In this document: positions 1 through 8,013 of the stretch, in pieces | Layout of the letters: each line of letters starts with the position of its first letter | How positions within the stretch are numbered: position 1 is the stretch's first letter | Assembly: GCF_016827675.1 (NCBI RefSeq) | Contig: NZ_JAERJA010000010.1 | Span: forward strand, 1 to 64,000 | Direction: 5' to 3' | Source of the DNA: Nocardioides limicola | GTDB taxonomy: Bacteria > Actinomycetota > Actinomycetes > Propionibacteriales > Nocardioidaceae | Length of the DNA stretch: 64,000 bases | The notes under the pieces: generated by a model | The model's input: only the letters and a program-made list of their open reading frames with translations | Told to the model about the DNA's origin: nothing | The model's database searches: none | Translations under genes and position numbers: made by a program

Positions 1-452
1 GCAGTGGCCAACGGCCCGTTGTAGACCACCTCATGCTCGGTGCCGGGCGTCCTCGACAGTCTCAGCACGATGAGCGCTGCGGCATGCTCGGTGCCGGGCG
101 TCCTCGACAGTCTCAGCACGATGAGCGCTGCGGCGGCCCCGTGGGAGGTCTGACGTATCGCGACACCGCGGGAACCGTAGGTCGCCTTGATCTCAACCTG
201 ACGACCGTCCCCGGCGATCGCGTCGTGGCCGGTCGAGGATGCTGGAACCAAGACGATGTCGAACATGGCCTCGGCTGCGGCCTCACCAATGGAGCCGACG
301 AGGTGACCATCCAGCGGGAACTTCCGTCCGGGATGCATGGCCTCAAGCTCGTCTACGACCGCATGCAATCGCTCCACCAGTACGGCCGTCCGAGCAGTCC
401 GCTCCGAGTGATCGACTGACCGACGCTCGCCTGCACCTGGCTTCTCCACCAT
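1..452 (-). CDS. DUF6998-like protein, 3' end beyond the window
   Basis: The minus strand is open from an ATG at 452 to the left edge, giving 150 visible residues. After a variable N-terminus it reads VDELEAMHPGRKFPLDGHLV, then GSIGEA, then GHDAIAGDGRQVEIKATYG, then EVVYNGPLA. This is the pattern I know from DUF6998 proteins, which have no established function. The segment AALIVLRLSRTPGTEHA occurs twice in direct succession because 51 bp are tandemly duplicated in frame, so the product has 17 extra residues next to a predicted core strand and may be damaged. The gene runs opposite to the mazF remnant just upstream. Family assignment is from memory of the motif pattern; the C-terminus is not visible. 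Confidence 0.6.
   Translation of the reverse strand, partial: MVEKPGAGERRSVDHSERTARTAVLVERLHAVVDELEAMHPGRKFPLDGHLVGSIGEAAAEAMFDIVLVPASSTGHDAIAGDGRQVEIKATYGSRGVAIRQTSHGAAAALIVLRLSRTPGTEHAAALIVLRLSRTPGTEHEVVYNGPLAT
32..133. repeat. 51-bp perfect tandem duplication, two copies
   Basis: Bases 32-82 and 83-133 are identical 51-bp units starting CATGCTCGGTGCC and ending GAGCGCTGCGG. The unit length is a multiple of three, so the minus-strand reading frame is kept and 17 residues are duplicated. Confidence 0.95.
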
Positions 453-503
453 GGGTCGATGATGCCGGTTCAAGAAGCAACAGGCAGACGTGGCCGGTGA
501 CGT

Positions 504-780
504 GTGGTGCGCAGGTGCTCGGACCGGGCCCGGCCGAGCGAGGCGAACAAGCGTCGACCAGCAGGGATCGTCAGCAACGACCGTGCGAACTCGATCGCGA
601 CCCGGCTCGGGCGCGGGCTGGTCACCGTCGTACCGGTGACCAGCAACATCGACCGGATCTTCCCGTTCCAGGCACTGCTCCCGGCAGCCGCCACCGGACT
701 GGGGTAGGACTCGAAGGCCCAGGCCGAGCGGGTCCGTTCGATCGCAGTCGAGCGACGCGGCGCCGTGTGGGGTCAGATCG
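504..780 (+). pseudogene. mazF: mazF-type mRNA interferase remnant
   Basis: In one frame the sequence reads DRARPSEANKRRPAGIVSND, TRLGRGLVTVVPVTSNIDR, IFPFQALLPAAATGLG, then an amber stop at 705-707, then DSKAQAERVRSIAVERRG in the same frame. These blocks match the MazF/PemK toxin core almost without gaps. The usual N-terminal RRGEIWLVDLDP block is missing about six residues, and the C-terminus after VERRG has lost similarity. The internal stop and the shortened N-terminus make this a decayed toxin gene. No antitoxin gene is recognisable upstream. MazF enzymes are ribosome-independent endoribonucleases; this copy is presumably inactive. Confidence 0.65.
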
Positions 781-844
781 TGCGGTTTGGCACCGTTCGT
801 GTTGACAGCAATAGGGACATTGCGGCACCTTGAACCCGAGAGCG

Positions 845-860
845 TCAACGATCGCGTTGA
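845..860. promoter_or_regulatory. TCAAC-N6-GTTGA operator, site A
   Basis: TCAACGATCGCGTTGA lies 22 bp upstream of the ATG at 883, downstream of a TTGACA box at 802-807. It shares the outer dyad and the inner C residues with four other sites in this window (2960, 14127, 14150, 24988). It is probably a repressor operator. Confidence 0.6.
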
Positions 861-882
861 CCCCCGTCGAGTGAGAGCCGCT

Positions 883-2904
883 ATGAACAGTCCTTCACGC
901 ACGTCTCCGACCGTCGGCTCGAGCGAGGCCACGGTGACCGTCCACCCCACCCGCAGATCCGGTGCCGGTGGCGTCACGCTGGCGATGGACACGTTCACCC
1001 CGACCACGGTCCGCCCCACCGCCACCGTGGTCGTGCTCCATGGCGGCGGACAGTCGCGCGAGCAATGGCGCGACGTCGGACTCGGCCTCGCCGCGGCCGG
1101 ACTACGTGCGGTCACCGTGGACCTGCGCGGCCACGGGGAGAGCGACTGGTCACCGTCGGGCAGCTACCGACTCGAGGACTTCGTGGCCGACCTCGAGCTC
1201 ATCATCGACGACCTGGTCAATGACCTCGCCGCCCCGATCATCCTCGCCGGGCACAGCCACGGCGGGAAGGTCGTGCTGACCACGGCGGGCCGGCGAACGG
1301 CCGCCGTCGCCGGGGTGGTGCTGATCGACTCCCTCCCGGACATGGAGCCGGACTGGAGTGTCAACGAGTTCTACCAGCGCACCGCGGCCGGCTTCGGCGG
1401 GCTCGACGAGGCCGCTGCGGCCCTCGCCGAGCTGGTCGGTCGACCGATGACCCCCGCCGGCCTGGATCGAGGACTACGACACGGCGAGGACGGCCGGTGG
1501 TACTGGAACTGGGACACCAGGACCCTCGACGCGGTGGCCGACGGCCTCACCCGCGACCGGGTCGTGATGAACGCCGCCGCGCGCCAACTCAAACTCCCCG
1601 CGCTGCTGCTGCGCACCGAGGAGTCGCCCTTCCTCAACGACGAGAACGTCGCCCGGCTCCAGGACGCCATTCCGCACGCGGCGGTGCAGACCATGCCCGA
1701 CACCCAGCACCACCGCCCCTGGCAACACCCGGGGCTCGTCGTCAACCACCTCAGCGAGTTCGTCGCGACCACCCGCAGACGACCGCCCGAGGCCGAGCTG
1801 TTGTACGACGTCGACTCGATCGCGCCGCTGTTCCAGCCGTTCCGGCTCGGCGAGCTCGAGTTGACCTCACGGGTGGTGATGGCCCCCATGACGCGCAACT
1901 TCTGCCCCGACGGCGTACCAGGCCCCGACGTGGTGGACTACTACGCCCGGCGGGCCGCCGCCGGAGTGGGGCTGATCATCAGCGAGGGCATCTACGTGCC
2001 GCACCGCAGCGCGGGCACCTATCCCGACGTCCCGGAGATGGCAGCCCCCGGGGCGGTCGAGGCGTGGCGCCGGGTCACCGACCGGGTGCATGCCGAGGGC
2101 GCCCGGATCCTCGCCCAACTGTGGCACGTCGGTGGTGTGCGACGGGTCGGCAAGCCGCCGTTCCCGGACGCGCCGGTGGTCACCCCGTCCGGCCTGGACC
2201 TGCGCGGACGTGACGTCGGCGAACCCCTGGGGCTGGTGGAGATCGACGAGATCGTGGCGGCCTACGCCTCGGCGGCGGCGGATGCGATGGCGGCCGGATT
2301 CGACGGTGTGGAGATCCACGGCGCTCATGGCTACCTCATCGACGAGTTCCACTGGGGTCAGACCAACCTGCGCGAGGACCACTTCAGTGGCGACATCGGC
2401 GACCGCAGCACCCTCGGCGCCCGCGTCACCGCAGCGGTACGGGAGGCGATCGGTCCGCAGGCCACCCTGTCCTATCGATTCTCCCAGTGGAAGCTCACCG
2501 ACTACAACGCCATGGGCGCCGCCGACCCCGACGAGTTGGCCCGCATGCTCGAACCCATCGTGGCGGCGGGGGCGAGCGTGCTGCACCCCTCCACGCGGCG
2601 CTACTGGACCCCCGCCTTCGAGGGGTCGGACCGCACCCTCGCGGGCTGGACGCGGCACCTGACCGGGCTGCCCGTGATCGCCGTCGGATCGATCGGCGTG
2701 ACGGCGCCCGCCCGCTCCGAGGAGACCGATCGCGACGGAGTGTCCCTGGCGCCGCTGGTCGACCTCGTCACCTCCGGCGAGGTCGACCTGGTCGCCGTCG
2801 GCAGGGCGCTGGTCTCCGATCCCGAGTGGGCGTCGAAGGTCCGCGACCGCCGGCCCGAGGCGATCCGCTGGTACCGCAAGGAGCACGAGGCAGAGCTCTA
2901 CTGA
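883..2904 (+). CDS. Alpha/beta-hydrolase fused to Old Yellow Enzyme-family oxidoreductase
   Basis: This 673-residue protein has two enzymatic halves. Residues about 30-290 are an alpha/beta-hydrolase, with the HGGG oxyanion loop near 53 and the nucleophile elbow GHSHG with Ser125. Residues about 311-673 form an FMN TIM barrel of the NADH:flavin oxidoreductase/OYE family, with APMTRN near the start and the paired histidines of HGAHGYLIDEFHW near 479-482 that normally bind the substrate carbonyl. It has no C-terminal Fe-S or FAD domain, unlike the protein at 8010. The frame extends back to 787, but I chose ATG 883 because a promoter-like TTGACA and operator A lie between. Likely role: reduction of an enone or enoyl intermediate combined with ester or lactone hydrolysis in the same catabolic pathway. 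The substrate is unknown. Confidence 0.8.
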   Translation: MNSPSRTSPTVGSSEATVTVHPTRRSGAGGVTLAMDTFTPTTVRPTATVVVLHGGGQSREQWRDVGLGLAAAGLRAVTVDLRGHGESDWSPSGSYRLEDFVADLELIIDDLVNDLAAPIILAGHSHGGKVVLTTAGRRTAAVAGVVLIDSLPDMEPDWSVNEFYQRTAAGFGGLDEAAAALAELVGRPMTPAGLDRGLRHGEDGRWYWNWDTRTLDAVADGLTRDRVVMNAAARQLKLPALLLRTEESPFLNDENVARLQDAIPHAAVQTMPDTQHHRPWQHPGLVVNHLSEFVATTRRRPPEAELLYDVDSIAPLFQPFRLGELELTSRVVMAPMTRNFCPDGVPGPDVVDYYARRAAAGVGLIISEGIYVPHRSAGTYPDVPEMAAPGAVEAWRRVTDRVHAEGARILAQLWHVGGVRRVGKPPFPDAPVVTPSGLDLRGRDVGEPLGLVEIDEIVAAYASAAADAMAAGFDGVEIHGAHGYLIDEFHWGQTNLREDHFSGDIGDRSTLGARVTAAVREAIGPQATLSYRFSQWKLTDYNAMGAADPDELARMLEPIVAAGASVLHPSTRRYWTPAFEGSDRTLAGWTRHLTGLPVIAVGSIGVTAPARSEETDRDGVSLAPLVDLVTSGEVDLVAVGRALVSDPEWASKVRDRRPEAIRWYRKEHEAELY

Positions 2905-2959
2905 GGCACATCAGATTCCACACAAGTGTTGACAGCCCGGCCGTTCGCGTGGTCGTATA

Positions 2960-2975
2960 TCAACACTAACGTTGA
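2960..2975. promoter_or_regulatory. TCAAC-N6-GTTGA operator, site B, with promoter
   Basis: TCAACACTAACGTTGA follows a TTGACA at 2929-2934 and a TCGTAT/TATAT-type -10 at about 2953-2960, so it would overlap the transcription start of the operon beginning at 3003. It differs from site E at 24988 by one base. The position suits repression. Confidence 0.7.
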
Positions 2976-3002
2976 CACCCCGTTCAGGACGGTGAGATCT
3001 CG

Positions 3003-4649
3003 ATGTTCTACGACTGGTTCGGCAAGAGCCTTGCCGGCACCTTCGACCACACGTGCCGGGAGATGCCCGACCATGCCGCGCTCGTCGTCGGAGCCCGCCG
3101 GTTGACCTACCGCGAGCTCCAGGACGAGGTCCTCGAGGTGGCCGCCGGTCTGCAGGCGGTCGGCGTCGGCGCGGGCACCCGCGTGGCCGCCATGGTCGAG
3201 GGCTCCGAGGAGTTCGCCACCATGGTGCTGGCCCTGCACCGCCTGCAGGCAGTGCTGATCCCGTTGAACCTGAGCTGGACCGCCCGCGAGTTCGTCCAGT
3301 CCTTCCAGCTCACCGACCCCGACCTGCTGATCACCGTCGAGGAGTTCCGCGGCAACGAGATCCTGGCCGGCCTCGAGGGAGCCCTCCCCGAGCTGACCCA
3401 CAGTTCCTTCGGCGACCTGCAGCTGGCCGATGTGCCCACCCTGCGCGGCGTCATCACCGTACGGAGCAGCACGCCACGCCCCTACGCGCGCACGTTCGCC
3501 GACGTCAAGGCGGGAGGGCGCGGCTACGACCGGACGGCGATGCTGGCCCTCTCCGACGCCGTGGACCCCGAGGCTCCCGTGCTGTGTCTGCCCACCTCGG
3601 GCTCAACCGGCTTCCCCAAGCCCGTGATGCACTCGCAGAACAGCTTCCTGAGCAACTGCGCCAACTACGTCGACGCGGTCGAGCTGACCGCCGACGACGT
3701 CGTCCTCAACTTCGGCACCACCTACCACGCCTCAGGTCAGCTGCTCTTCATCCTGCCGCTGATCCGAGGCGCCTCCCAGGTCCTGCTCGACTGGTTCGAT
3801 CCGGGCGTCGCGATGCAGCTGATCCAGCAGGAGGGCGTCACCGTCACCTGGGGCTTCGACGTGCACTTCCAGATGATGGCGCGCCACCCCGAGCTGAAGA
3901 AGTACGACATCAGCTCGCTGACCCGGGCGCTGATCGGCAGCGACCCGGCCGCTTACGACGAGATCGCCCAGCTGGGCTTCGAACACCACGGCAACATCTA
4001 CGGCTGCTCGGAGTACCTCTCCAACGTCTTCCCCTACCGGGATCGGGCCGACCGTGAACGGATGAGGACCTCGCACGGCCGCCCGGCCGAAGGCGTCGTC
4101 CAGAAGATCGTCGACCCGGCCACGGGTGACCGGGTCCCCGTCGGCCAGATCGGCGAGATCTGCGTCAAGGGCCCCGGCCTCTTCAAGGGCTACTACAAGA
4201 TGCCCGAGCAGACCGCCCAGGCCATCGACGACGAGGGCTTCTTCCACACCGGCGACTTCGCCTACGTCGACGAGGCCGGCTACACCTACTACCGCGGCCG
4301 CCTCAAGGACACCGTCAAGACGGGCGGCGAGAACGTGTCGGCCCGCGAGGTCGAGCTCTTCTTGCAGACGGAGACGCCGTACGTCCGGATGGCCCAGGTC
4401 TTCGGAGTCCCCGACCCCAAGTGGGGCGAGGCGGTGACCGCCATGATCGAGCTCCGCGACGGCGTCTCGATCACCGACCAGGAGCTGCGCGACTTCTGCC
4501 GCGGGAAGCTCGCGGGCTACAAGATCCCCAAGCGCTTCGTGATCGTCGGCGAGTCCGACTGGATCGTGACCCCCACCGGCAAGCTCGACAAGCAGGCGCT
4601 GCGCCAGCGGACGTTGACCGAGCTCGACAGCGCCACCACCGGCGCCTGA
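3003..4649 (+). CDS. Acyl-CoA synthetase (AMP-binding, class I adenylate-forming)
   Basis: The 548-residue length is normal for the family. The ATP P-loop TSGSTGFPKPVMHS lies near residue 198, the adenylate-binding stretch YGCSEYLSNVF near 338, the hinge YYRGRLKDTVKTGGENVSA near 435, and the catalytic lysine in PTGKLDK near the C-terminus. It should activate a free carboxylic acid to its CoA thioester, the entry step for the operon 3003-9929. Its immediate partners are an acyl-CoA dehydrogenase, a MaoC hydratase and an Ltp-like thiolase. The promoter and operator B lie directly upstream. Sequence alone does not give the substrate. Confidence 0.9.
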   Translation: MFYDWFGKSLAGTFDHTCREMPDHAALVVGARRLTYRELQDEVLEVAAGLQAVGVGAGTRVAAMVEGSEEFATMVLALHRLQAVLIPLNLSWTAREFVQSFQLTDPDLLITVEEFRGNEILAGLEGALPELTHSSFGDLQLADVPTLRGVITVRSSTPRPYARTFADVKAGGRGYDRTAMLALSDAVDPEAPVLCLPTSGSTGFPKPVMHSQNSFLSNCANYVDAVELTADDVVLNFGTTYHASGQLLFILPLIRGASQVLLDWFDPGVAMQLIQQEGVTVTWGFDVHFQMMARHPELKKYDISSLTRALIGSDPAAYDEIAQLGFEHHGNIYGCSEYLSNVFPYRDRADRERMRTSHGRPAEGVVQKIVDPATGDRVPVGQIGEICVKGPGLFKGYYKMPEQTAQAIDDEGFFHTGDFAYVDEAGYTYYRGRLKDTVKTGGENVSAREVELFLQTETPYVRMAQVFGVPDPKWGEAVTAMIELRDGVSITDQELRDFCRGKLAGYKIPKRFVIVGESDWIVTPTGKLDKQALRQRTLTELDSATTGA

Positions 4650-4691
4650 CCGTCGGCCCCCACCCACCACCACACGTGAGGAACCCAGTTC

Positions 4692-5852
4692 ATGGACTTC
4701 GAAATCTCCGACGAGCAGAGCGCCATGGTTGCCGGCGTACGCGACGTGCTCAGGGGCCGGTTCAGTCCCTCCCACTTCCGCGAGCTCGAGGACAACGCCG
4801 AGTGGCCGTGGGAGGCGATGAAGGTGCTGGGCGACCAGGGGTACCTCAGCATCCTGGCGCCCGAGGAGCTCGGCGGTGCGGGCGGAACCAGCTTTGATGC
4901 GATGCTGTGTCTGGAGGAGGCGGCGCGGGTCATGGGCGGCCCGGCCATGGCCTTCTTCACCACCATGTGCTTCGGCGTACGCTCGCTGGCCGAGCTCGGC
5001 ACGCCCGCCCAACAGGAGAAGATCCTGCCGGGACTGATGGCCGGCACCAGCTTCGTCGGCCTCTCGCTGACCGAACCCGACGGCGGAACCGACGTCCTGG
5101 GCGCGATGCGCACCCGCGCCAGGCAGGACGAGGACGGCACCTGGGTGATCAACGGCGCCAAGATCTTCACCACCGGAGCCCACATCGCCGACTACGTCAT
5201 CGCGGTGGTGCGCACCGACGGCTTCGACAAGCGCAGCAGCTACGGCGTGACGATGTTCCTGGTGCCCACCGACGCGCCCGGCCTGACGATCACACCGATC
5301 CCCGTCTTCGCCCAGCGCACCACCGGCGCCAACAACGTCATCTTCGACGACGTGCGGGTGCCGGCCGACATGATCCTCGGCGAGGTCAACAAGGGGCTCT
5401 ACGCCCTGTTCAACGTCCTCAACGATGAGCGGATCGGCGCCGCCACGATGGCGCTGGGCATCGCCCAGGCCGCCTTCGACGAGGCGTTGGAGTACGCGAA
5501 GAACCGCACCGCGTTCAACCGGCCCATCGGTCAGTTCCAGGCGGTCCAGCACAAGCTGGCCGAGATCTGGGTGCGGCTCCAGGCCGTCCGTCAGATGGTC
5601 TACCGCGCGGCGTGGCTGCAGACCAACGGGAAGCCCGCCGAGATGGAGTCCTCCGGCGCCAAACTGCTGGCCTCCGAGACGTGCATCTGGGTGGTCAACG
5701 AGTGCATGGACGTCCTGGGCGGCTACAGCCACACCCTGGAGTTCAACATGAGCTACTACCTGCGCGACGGCCGCTACACCTTCGCCCCGGTGACCAACAA
5801 CGCCGTGAAGAACCTCATCGGCGAGCGCCTCGGCCTGCCGAAGTCCTACTGA
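4692..5852 (+). CDS. Acyl-CoA dehydrogenase, isovaleryl/long-chain-type base position
   Basis: This 386-residue FAD flavoprotein has the ACAD signature LSLTEPDGGTD near residue 120 and the C-terminal CMDVLGGYSHTLEF block. The usual catalytic Glu of the YEGTNEI loop is absent: the loop reads GRYTFAPVTNN. A Glu directly before Arg in LNDERIGAA matches the alternative base position known from isovaleryl- and long-chain-CoA dehydrogenases, so the enzyme is probably active. It would introduce a 2,3-double bond for the MaoC hydratase encoded next. It follows the synthetase gene by 42 bp in the same operon. Confidence 0.88.
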   Translation: MDFEISDEQSAMVAGVRDVLRGRFSPSHFRELEDNAEWPWEAMKVLGDQGYLSILAPEELGGAGGTSFDAMLCLEEAARVMGGPAMAFFTTMCFGVRSLAELGTPAQQEKILPGLMAGTSFVGLSLTEPDGGTDVLGAMRTRARQDEDGTWVINGAKIFTTGAHIADYVIAVVRTDGFDKRSSYGVTMFLVPTDAPGLTITPIPVFAQRTTGANNVIFDDVRVPADMILGEVNKGLYALFNVLNDERIGAATMALGIAQAAFDEALEYAKNRTAFNRPIGQFQAVQHKLAEIWVRLQAVRQMVYRAAWLQTNGKPAEMESSGAKLLASETCIWVVNECMDVLGGYSHTLEFNMSYYLRDGRYTFAPVTNNAVKNLIGERLGLPKSY

Positions 5853-5882
5853 CCCTTCCCACCCAGAGATTGGACCGAAACC

Positions 5883-6356
5883 ATGCAGGAACGCGAGTCC
5901 TTCGAGGACTACACGGTCGGTGAGCGGCTGGTCAGCCCGGCCCGCACCATCACCGAGTCGGATGTGGTCAACTTCGCGATGATCACCGGCGACTGGCACC
6001 CGATCCACATCGACAAGGAGTACGCCGGGAAGAGCAGCTTCGGGCAGCGCATCGCCCACGGCATGCTCACCATGAGCCTCGGCGGCTCCCTGTGCATGTG
6101 GATGGGCCCCAACACCTTCTCGCCCAAGAGCTTCATCGCCTTCCTGGCCATGGACGAGATCCGGATGAAGAACCCCACCTTCATCGGCGACACCATCCAC
6201 TGGGAGGGCGAGGTCGTCGGCCTCGAGCCGAAGAGCAACGGACGCGGCGTGATCACCTATGCGTGCGAGGTGAAGAACCAGCGCGACGAGGTGTGTGCCT
6301 CCTACGTGCAGAAGATCCTGGTCGGCCGTCGCGACGAGAGCGAGCCCGCACGATGA
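5883..6356 (+). CDS. MaoC-family enoyl-CoA hydratase
   Basis: This 157-residue single hot-dog domain has the (R)-hydratase motif MITGDWHPIHIDKEYA, with Asp37 and His42 as the expected catalytic pair, followed by IAHGMLTMSL. The Asn normally two residues after the Asp is His here. It probably hydrates the 2-enoyl-CoA made by the upstream dehydrogenase. Its stop codon overlaps the start of the next gene (ATGA), indicating translational coupling to the Ltp-like thiolase, which is the order expected for hydration followed by retro-aldol cleavage. Confidence 0.88.
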   Translation: MQERESFEDYTVGERLVSPARTITESDVVNFAMITGDWHPIHIDKEYAGKSSFGQRIAHGMLTMSLGGSLCMWMGPNTFSPKSFIAFLAMDEIRMKNPTFIGDTIHWEGEVVGLEPKSNGRGVITYACEVKNQRDEVCASYVQKILVGRRDESEPAR

Positions 6357-7555
6357 GCCTCTCCGCGTCGACACTGTCAGGGAAGGCCGCCATCACCGGG
6401 GTCGGCGAGACCAGCTTCGCCGAGGGCGCCTCACGCAACCGCCTGGCGCTGGCCCTGGAGGCCATCGAGAAGGCCGCCGCAGACGCCGGGATCGCAGTCG
6501 AGGACATCGACGGCATCGTCCGCTACTCCATCGACGGCTCCGGCAACGACCAGATCCTGCACCAGAACCTGGGCATGAAGGACCTCTCCTTCTCCGTGGA
6601 GATCCCCTACTACGGCGGATCGGGTGCGGCTGCGATCGGTGCGGCTGCTGCCGCGGTCTCCTCGGGCCTGGCCAAGAACGTCATCGTCTACCGGGCGTTC
6701 ACCCTCTACGACATGACGCACTTCGCCAAGCGCAACGCCGCGTCGGTGTGGGCGATGGAGGGTGGCGTGGCTGACTTCATGCGCCCCTACGGCTGGCTGT
6801 CGATGATGGACACCTACGCGCTCACCTACGAGACCCACCGGGCGAAGTACGGCACCACCACCGAGCAGCTCGGCGCCATCGCGGTGGCGATCCGCAAGGC
6901 CGCCAACCGCAACCCCAACGCGATCCTGCGTGACGTGCCGCTGACCCTGGAGGACCACGCCCGCGCCAACCGGGTGTCCGGCCGCCTGGTCGTGGACGAC
7001 GTCACCCTCAGCGACTGCGAAGGCGCGGCCGCGGTCCTGGTGAGCTCGGTCGAGCAGGCCCGGGACTCCCGGCACAAGCCGGTGGTCATCCACGGCGCGG
7101 CCGCCGGCCTGGGACCCAACCCCTCCCTCAACTGGGAGATGCACCTCTTCAAGGACGACCCCACGGTCTCGCCGGCCCACTACGTGGCTCCGAAGGTCTT
7201 CGGGATGGCCGGGGTCACCCCCGCGGACATTGACGTGGCCCAGATCTACGACTGCGCGACCGTCAACGTCCTGCTCCAACTGGAGGACTACGGGTTCTGC
7301 GCCAAGGGCGAGGGTGGCTCCTTCGTCGAGAACGGCAACATCGAGCTGGGTGGCTCGCTGCCGATCACCACCAGCGGCGGGATGCTGTCCGAGGCGTCGA
7401 TCCATGGGTTCAACCATGTGGTCGAGGGCGTCAAGCAGATTCGGGGTACCTCGACCAGTCAGGTCGATGAGGCAGAGCTGTGCCTGGTCACGAGCTCGGT
7501 GCCCACGCCGACCAGCGCCGTGATCCTGGGCTCCGACCGTGGAGGAATGTCATGA
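6353..7555 (+). CDS. Ltp-type thiolase-fold lyase lacking the nucleophilic Cys
   Basis: This 400-residue thiolase-fold protein belongs to the lipid-transfer/SCP-x thiolase group. Where ordinary thiolases carry the reactive Cys there is YYGGSGAAA near residues 86-93, and the GHP histidine loop reads SGGMLSEAS near 341-349. QIYDCATVN near 297 keeps the Tyr region associated with aldolase function in steroid-degradation Ltp2 proteins. Together with the DUF35 protein encoded next (4-bp overlap), this points to a retro-aldolase that cleaves a beta-hydroxyacyl-CoA rather than a true thiolase. That role is inferred from the family and the gene pair. ATG 6353 was chosen because it overlaps the upstream stop. 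Confidence 0.82.
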   Translation: MSLSASTLSGKAAITGVGETSFAEGASRNRLALALEAIEKAAADAGIAVEDIDGIVRYSIDGSGNDQILHQNLGMKDLSFSVEIPYYGGSGAAAIGAAAAAVSSGLAKNVIVYRAFTLYDMTHFAKRNAASVWAMEGGVADFMRPYGWLSMMDTYALTYETHRAKYGTTTEQLGAIAVAIRKAANRNPNAILRDVPLTLEDHARANRVSGRLVVDDVTLSDCEGAAAVLVSSVEQARDSRHKPVVIHGAAAGLGPNPSLNWEMHLFKDDPTVSPAHYVAPKVFGMAGVTPADIDVAQIYDCATVNVLLQLEDYGFCAKGEGGSFVENGNIELGGSLPITTSGGMLSEASIHGFNHVVEGVKQIRGTSTSQVDEAELCLVTSSVPTPTSAVILGSDRGGMS

Positions 7556-8013
7556 CCGAGAAGTACGACCGCCCACTGCCCCGGTTCTATGCCGAGGGGT
7601 CCCGTGACTTCTACGAGGCCACCAAGAGGCACGAGCTGCGCATCCAGCAGTGCGCCGAGTGCGGGAGGTTCCGCTTCCCGCCGCAGCTGATGTGCCCGTC
7701 CTGCCGATCGATGAAGTCGCAGTGGACTCAGGTGTCGGGGCGCGGGACGATCCACACCTTCACCGTGGTCCGCGGCTACGAGCCGCGATCCGTGCCGATG
7801 TTCTCCTGGCCGGCCGAGCGCTACCCGATCGTAGTGGTGATCGTGGAGCTGCCCGACGCCGACGGAACGCACATCGTGAGCAACATGGTCGACTGCGACC
7901 CGGAGGCGTTGGAGATCGGCATGCCGGTCGAGGTCGTCTTCGAGGACGTCACCGACGAGATCACCCTGCCCAAGTTCCGGCTGGTGGACGACGTGAGTCA
8001 GGAATCGGCATGA
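7552..8013 (+). CDS. DUF35 Zn-ribbon/OB-fold protein (ChsH2-like partner)
   Basis: The 153-residue protein has a rubredoxin-like zinc ribbon with Cys34, Cys37, Cys48 and Cys51 (CxxC-x10-CxxC) followed by an OB-fold beginning near TQVSGRGTIHTFTVV. Proteins of this type form obligate complexes with Ltp-type thiolases and help bind the acyl-CoA, as known for DUF35 domains in steroid side-chain aldolases. The gene overlaps the Ltp-like gene upstream and the reductase gene downstream by four bases each, so the three are probably made together. I used ATG 7552 rather than an earlier in-frame start because it sits on the upstream stop. Confidence 0.88.
   Translation: MTEKYDRPLPRFYAEGSRDFYEATKRHELRIQQCAECGRFRFPPQLMCPSCRSMKSQWTQVSGRGTIHTFTVVRGYEPRSVPMFSWPAERYPIVVVIVELPDADGTHIVSNMVDCDPEALEIGMPVEVVFEDVTDEITLPKFRLVDDVSQESA

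Noticed and set aside
33..419. Plus-strand frame with the MLGAGRPRQ repeat
   Set aside because: The opposite strand encodes a recognisable DUF6998-like domain over the same bases; the plus-strand product has no sensible features.
787..882. Upstream extension of the hydrolase-OYE gene to 787
   Set aside because: The extension contains the -35-like box and operator A, and the residues are unrelated to an alpha/beta-hydrolase N-terminus.
3732..6374. An 880-codon minus-strand frame opposite the ligase and dehydrogenase genes
   Set aside because: It is a third-position GC shadow of well-supported plus-strand genes; no motif and no start signal.
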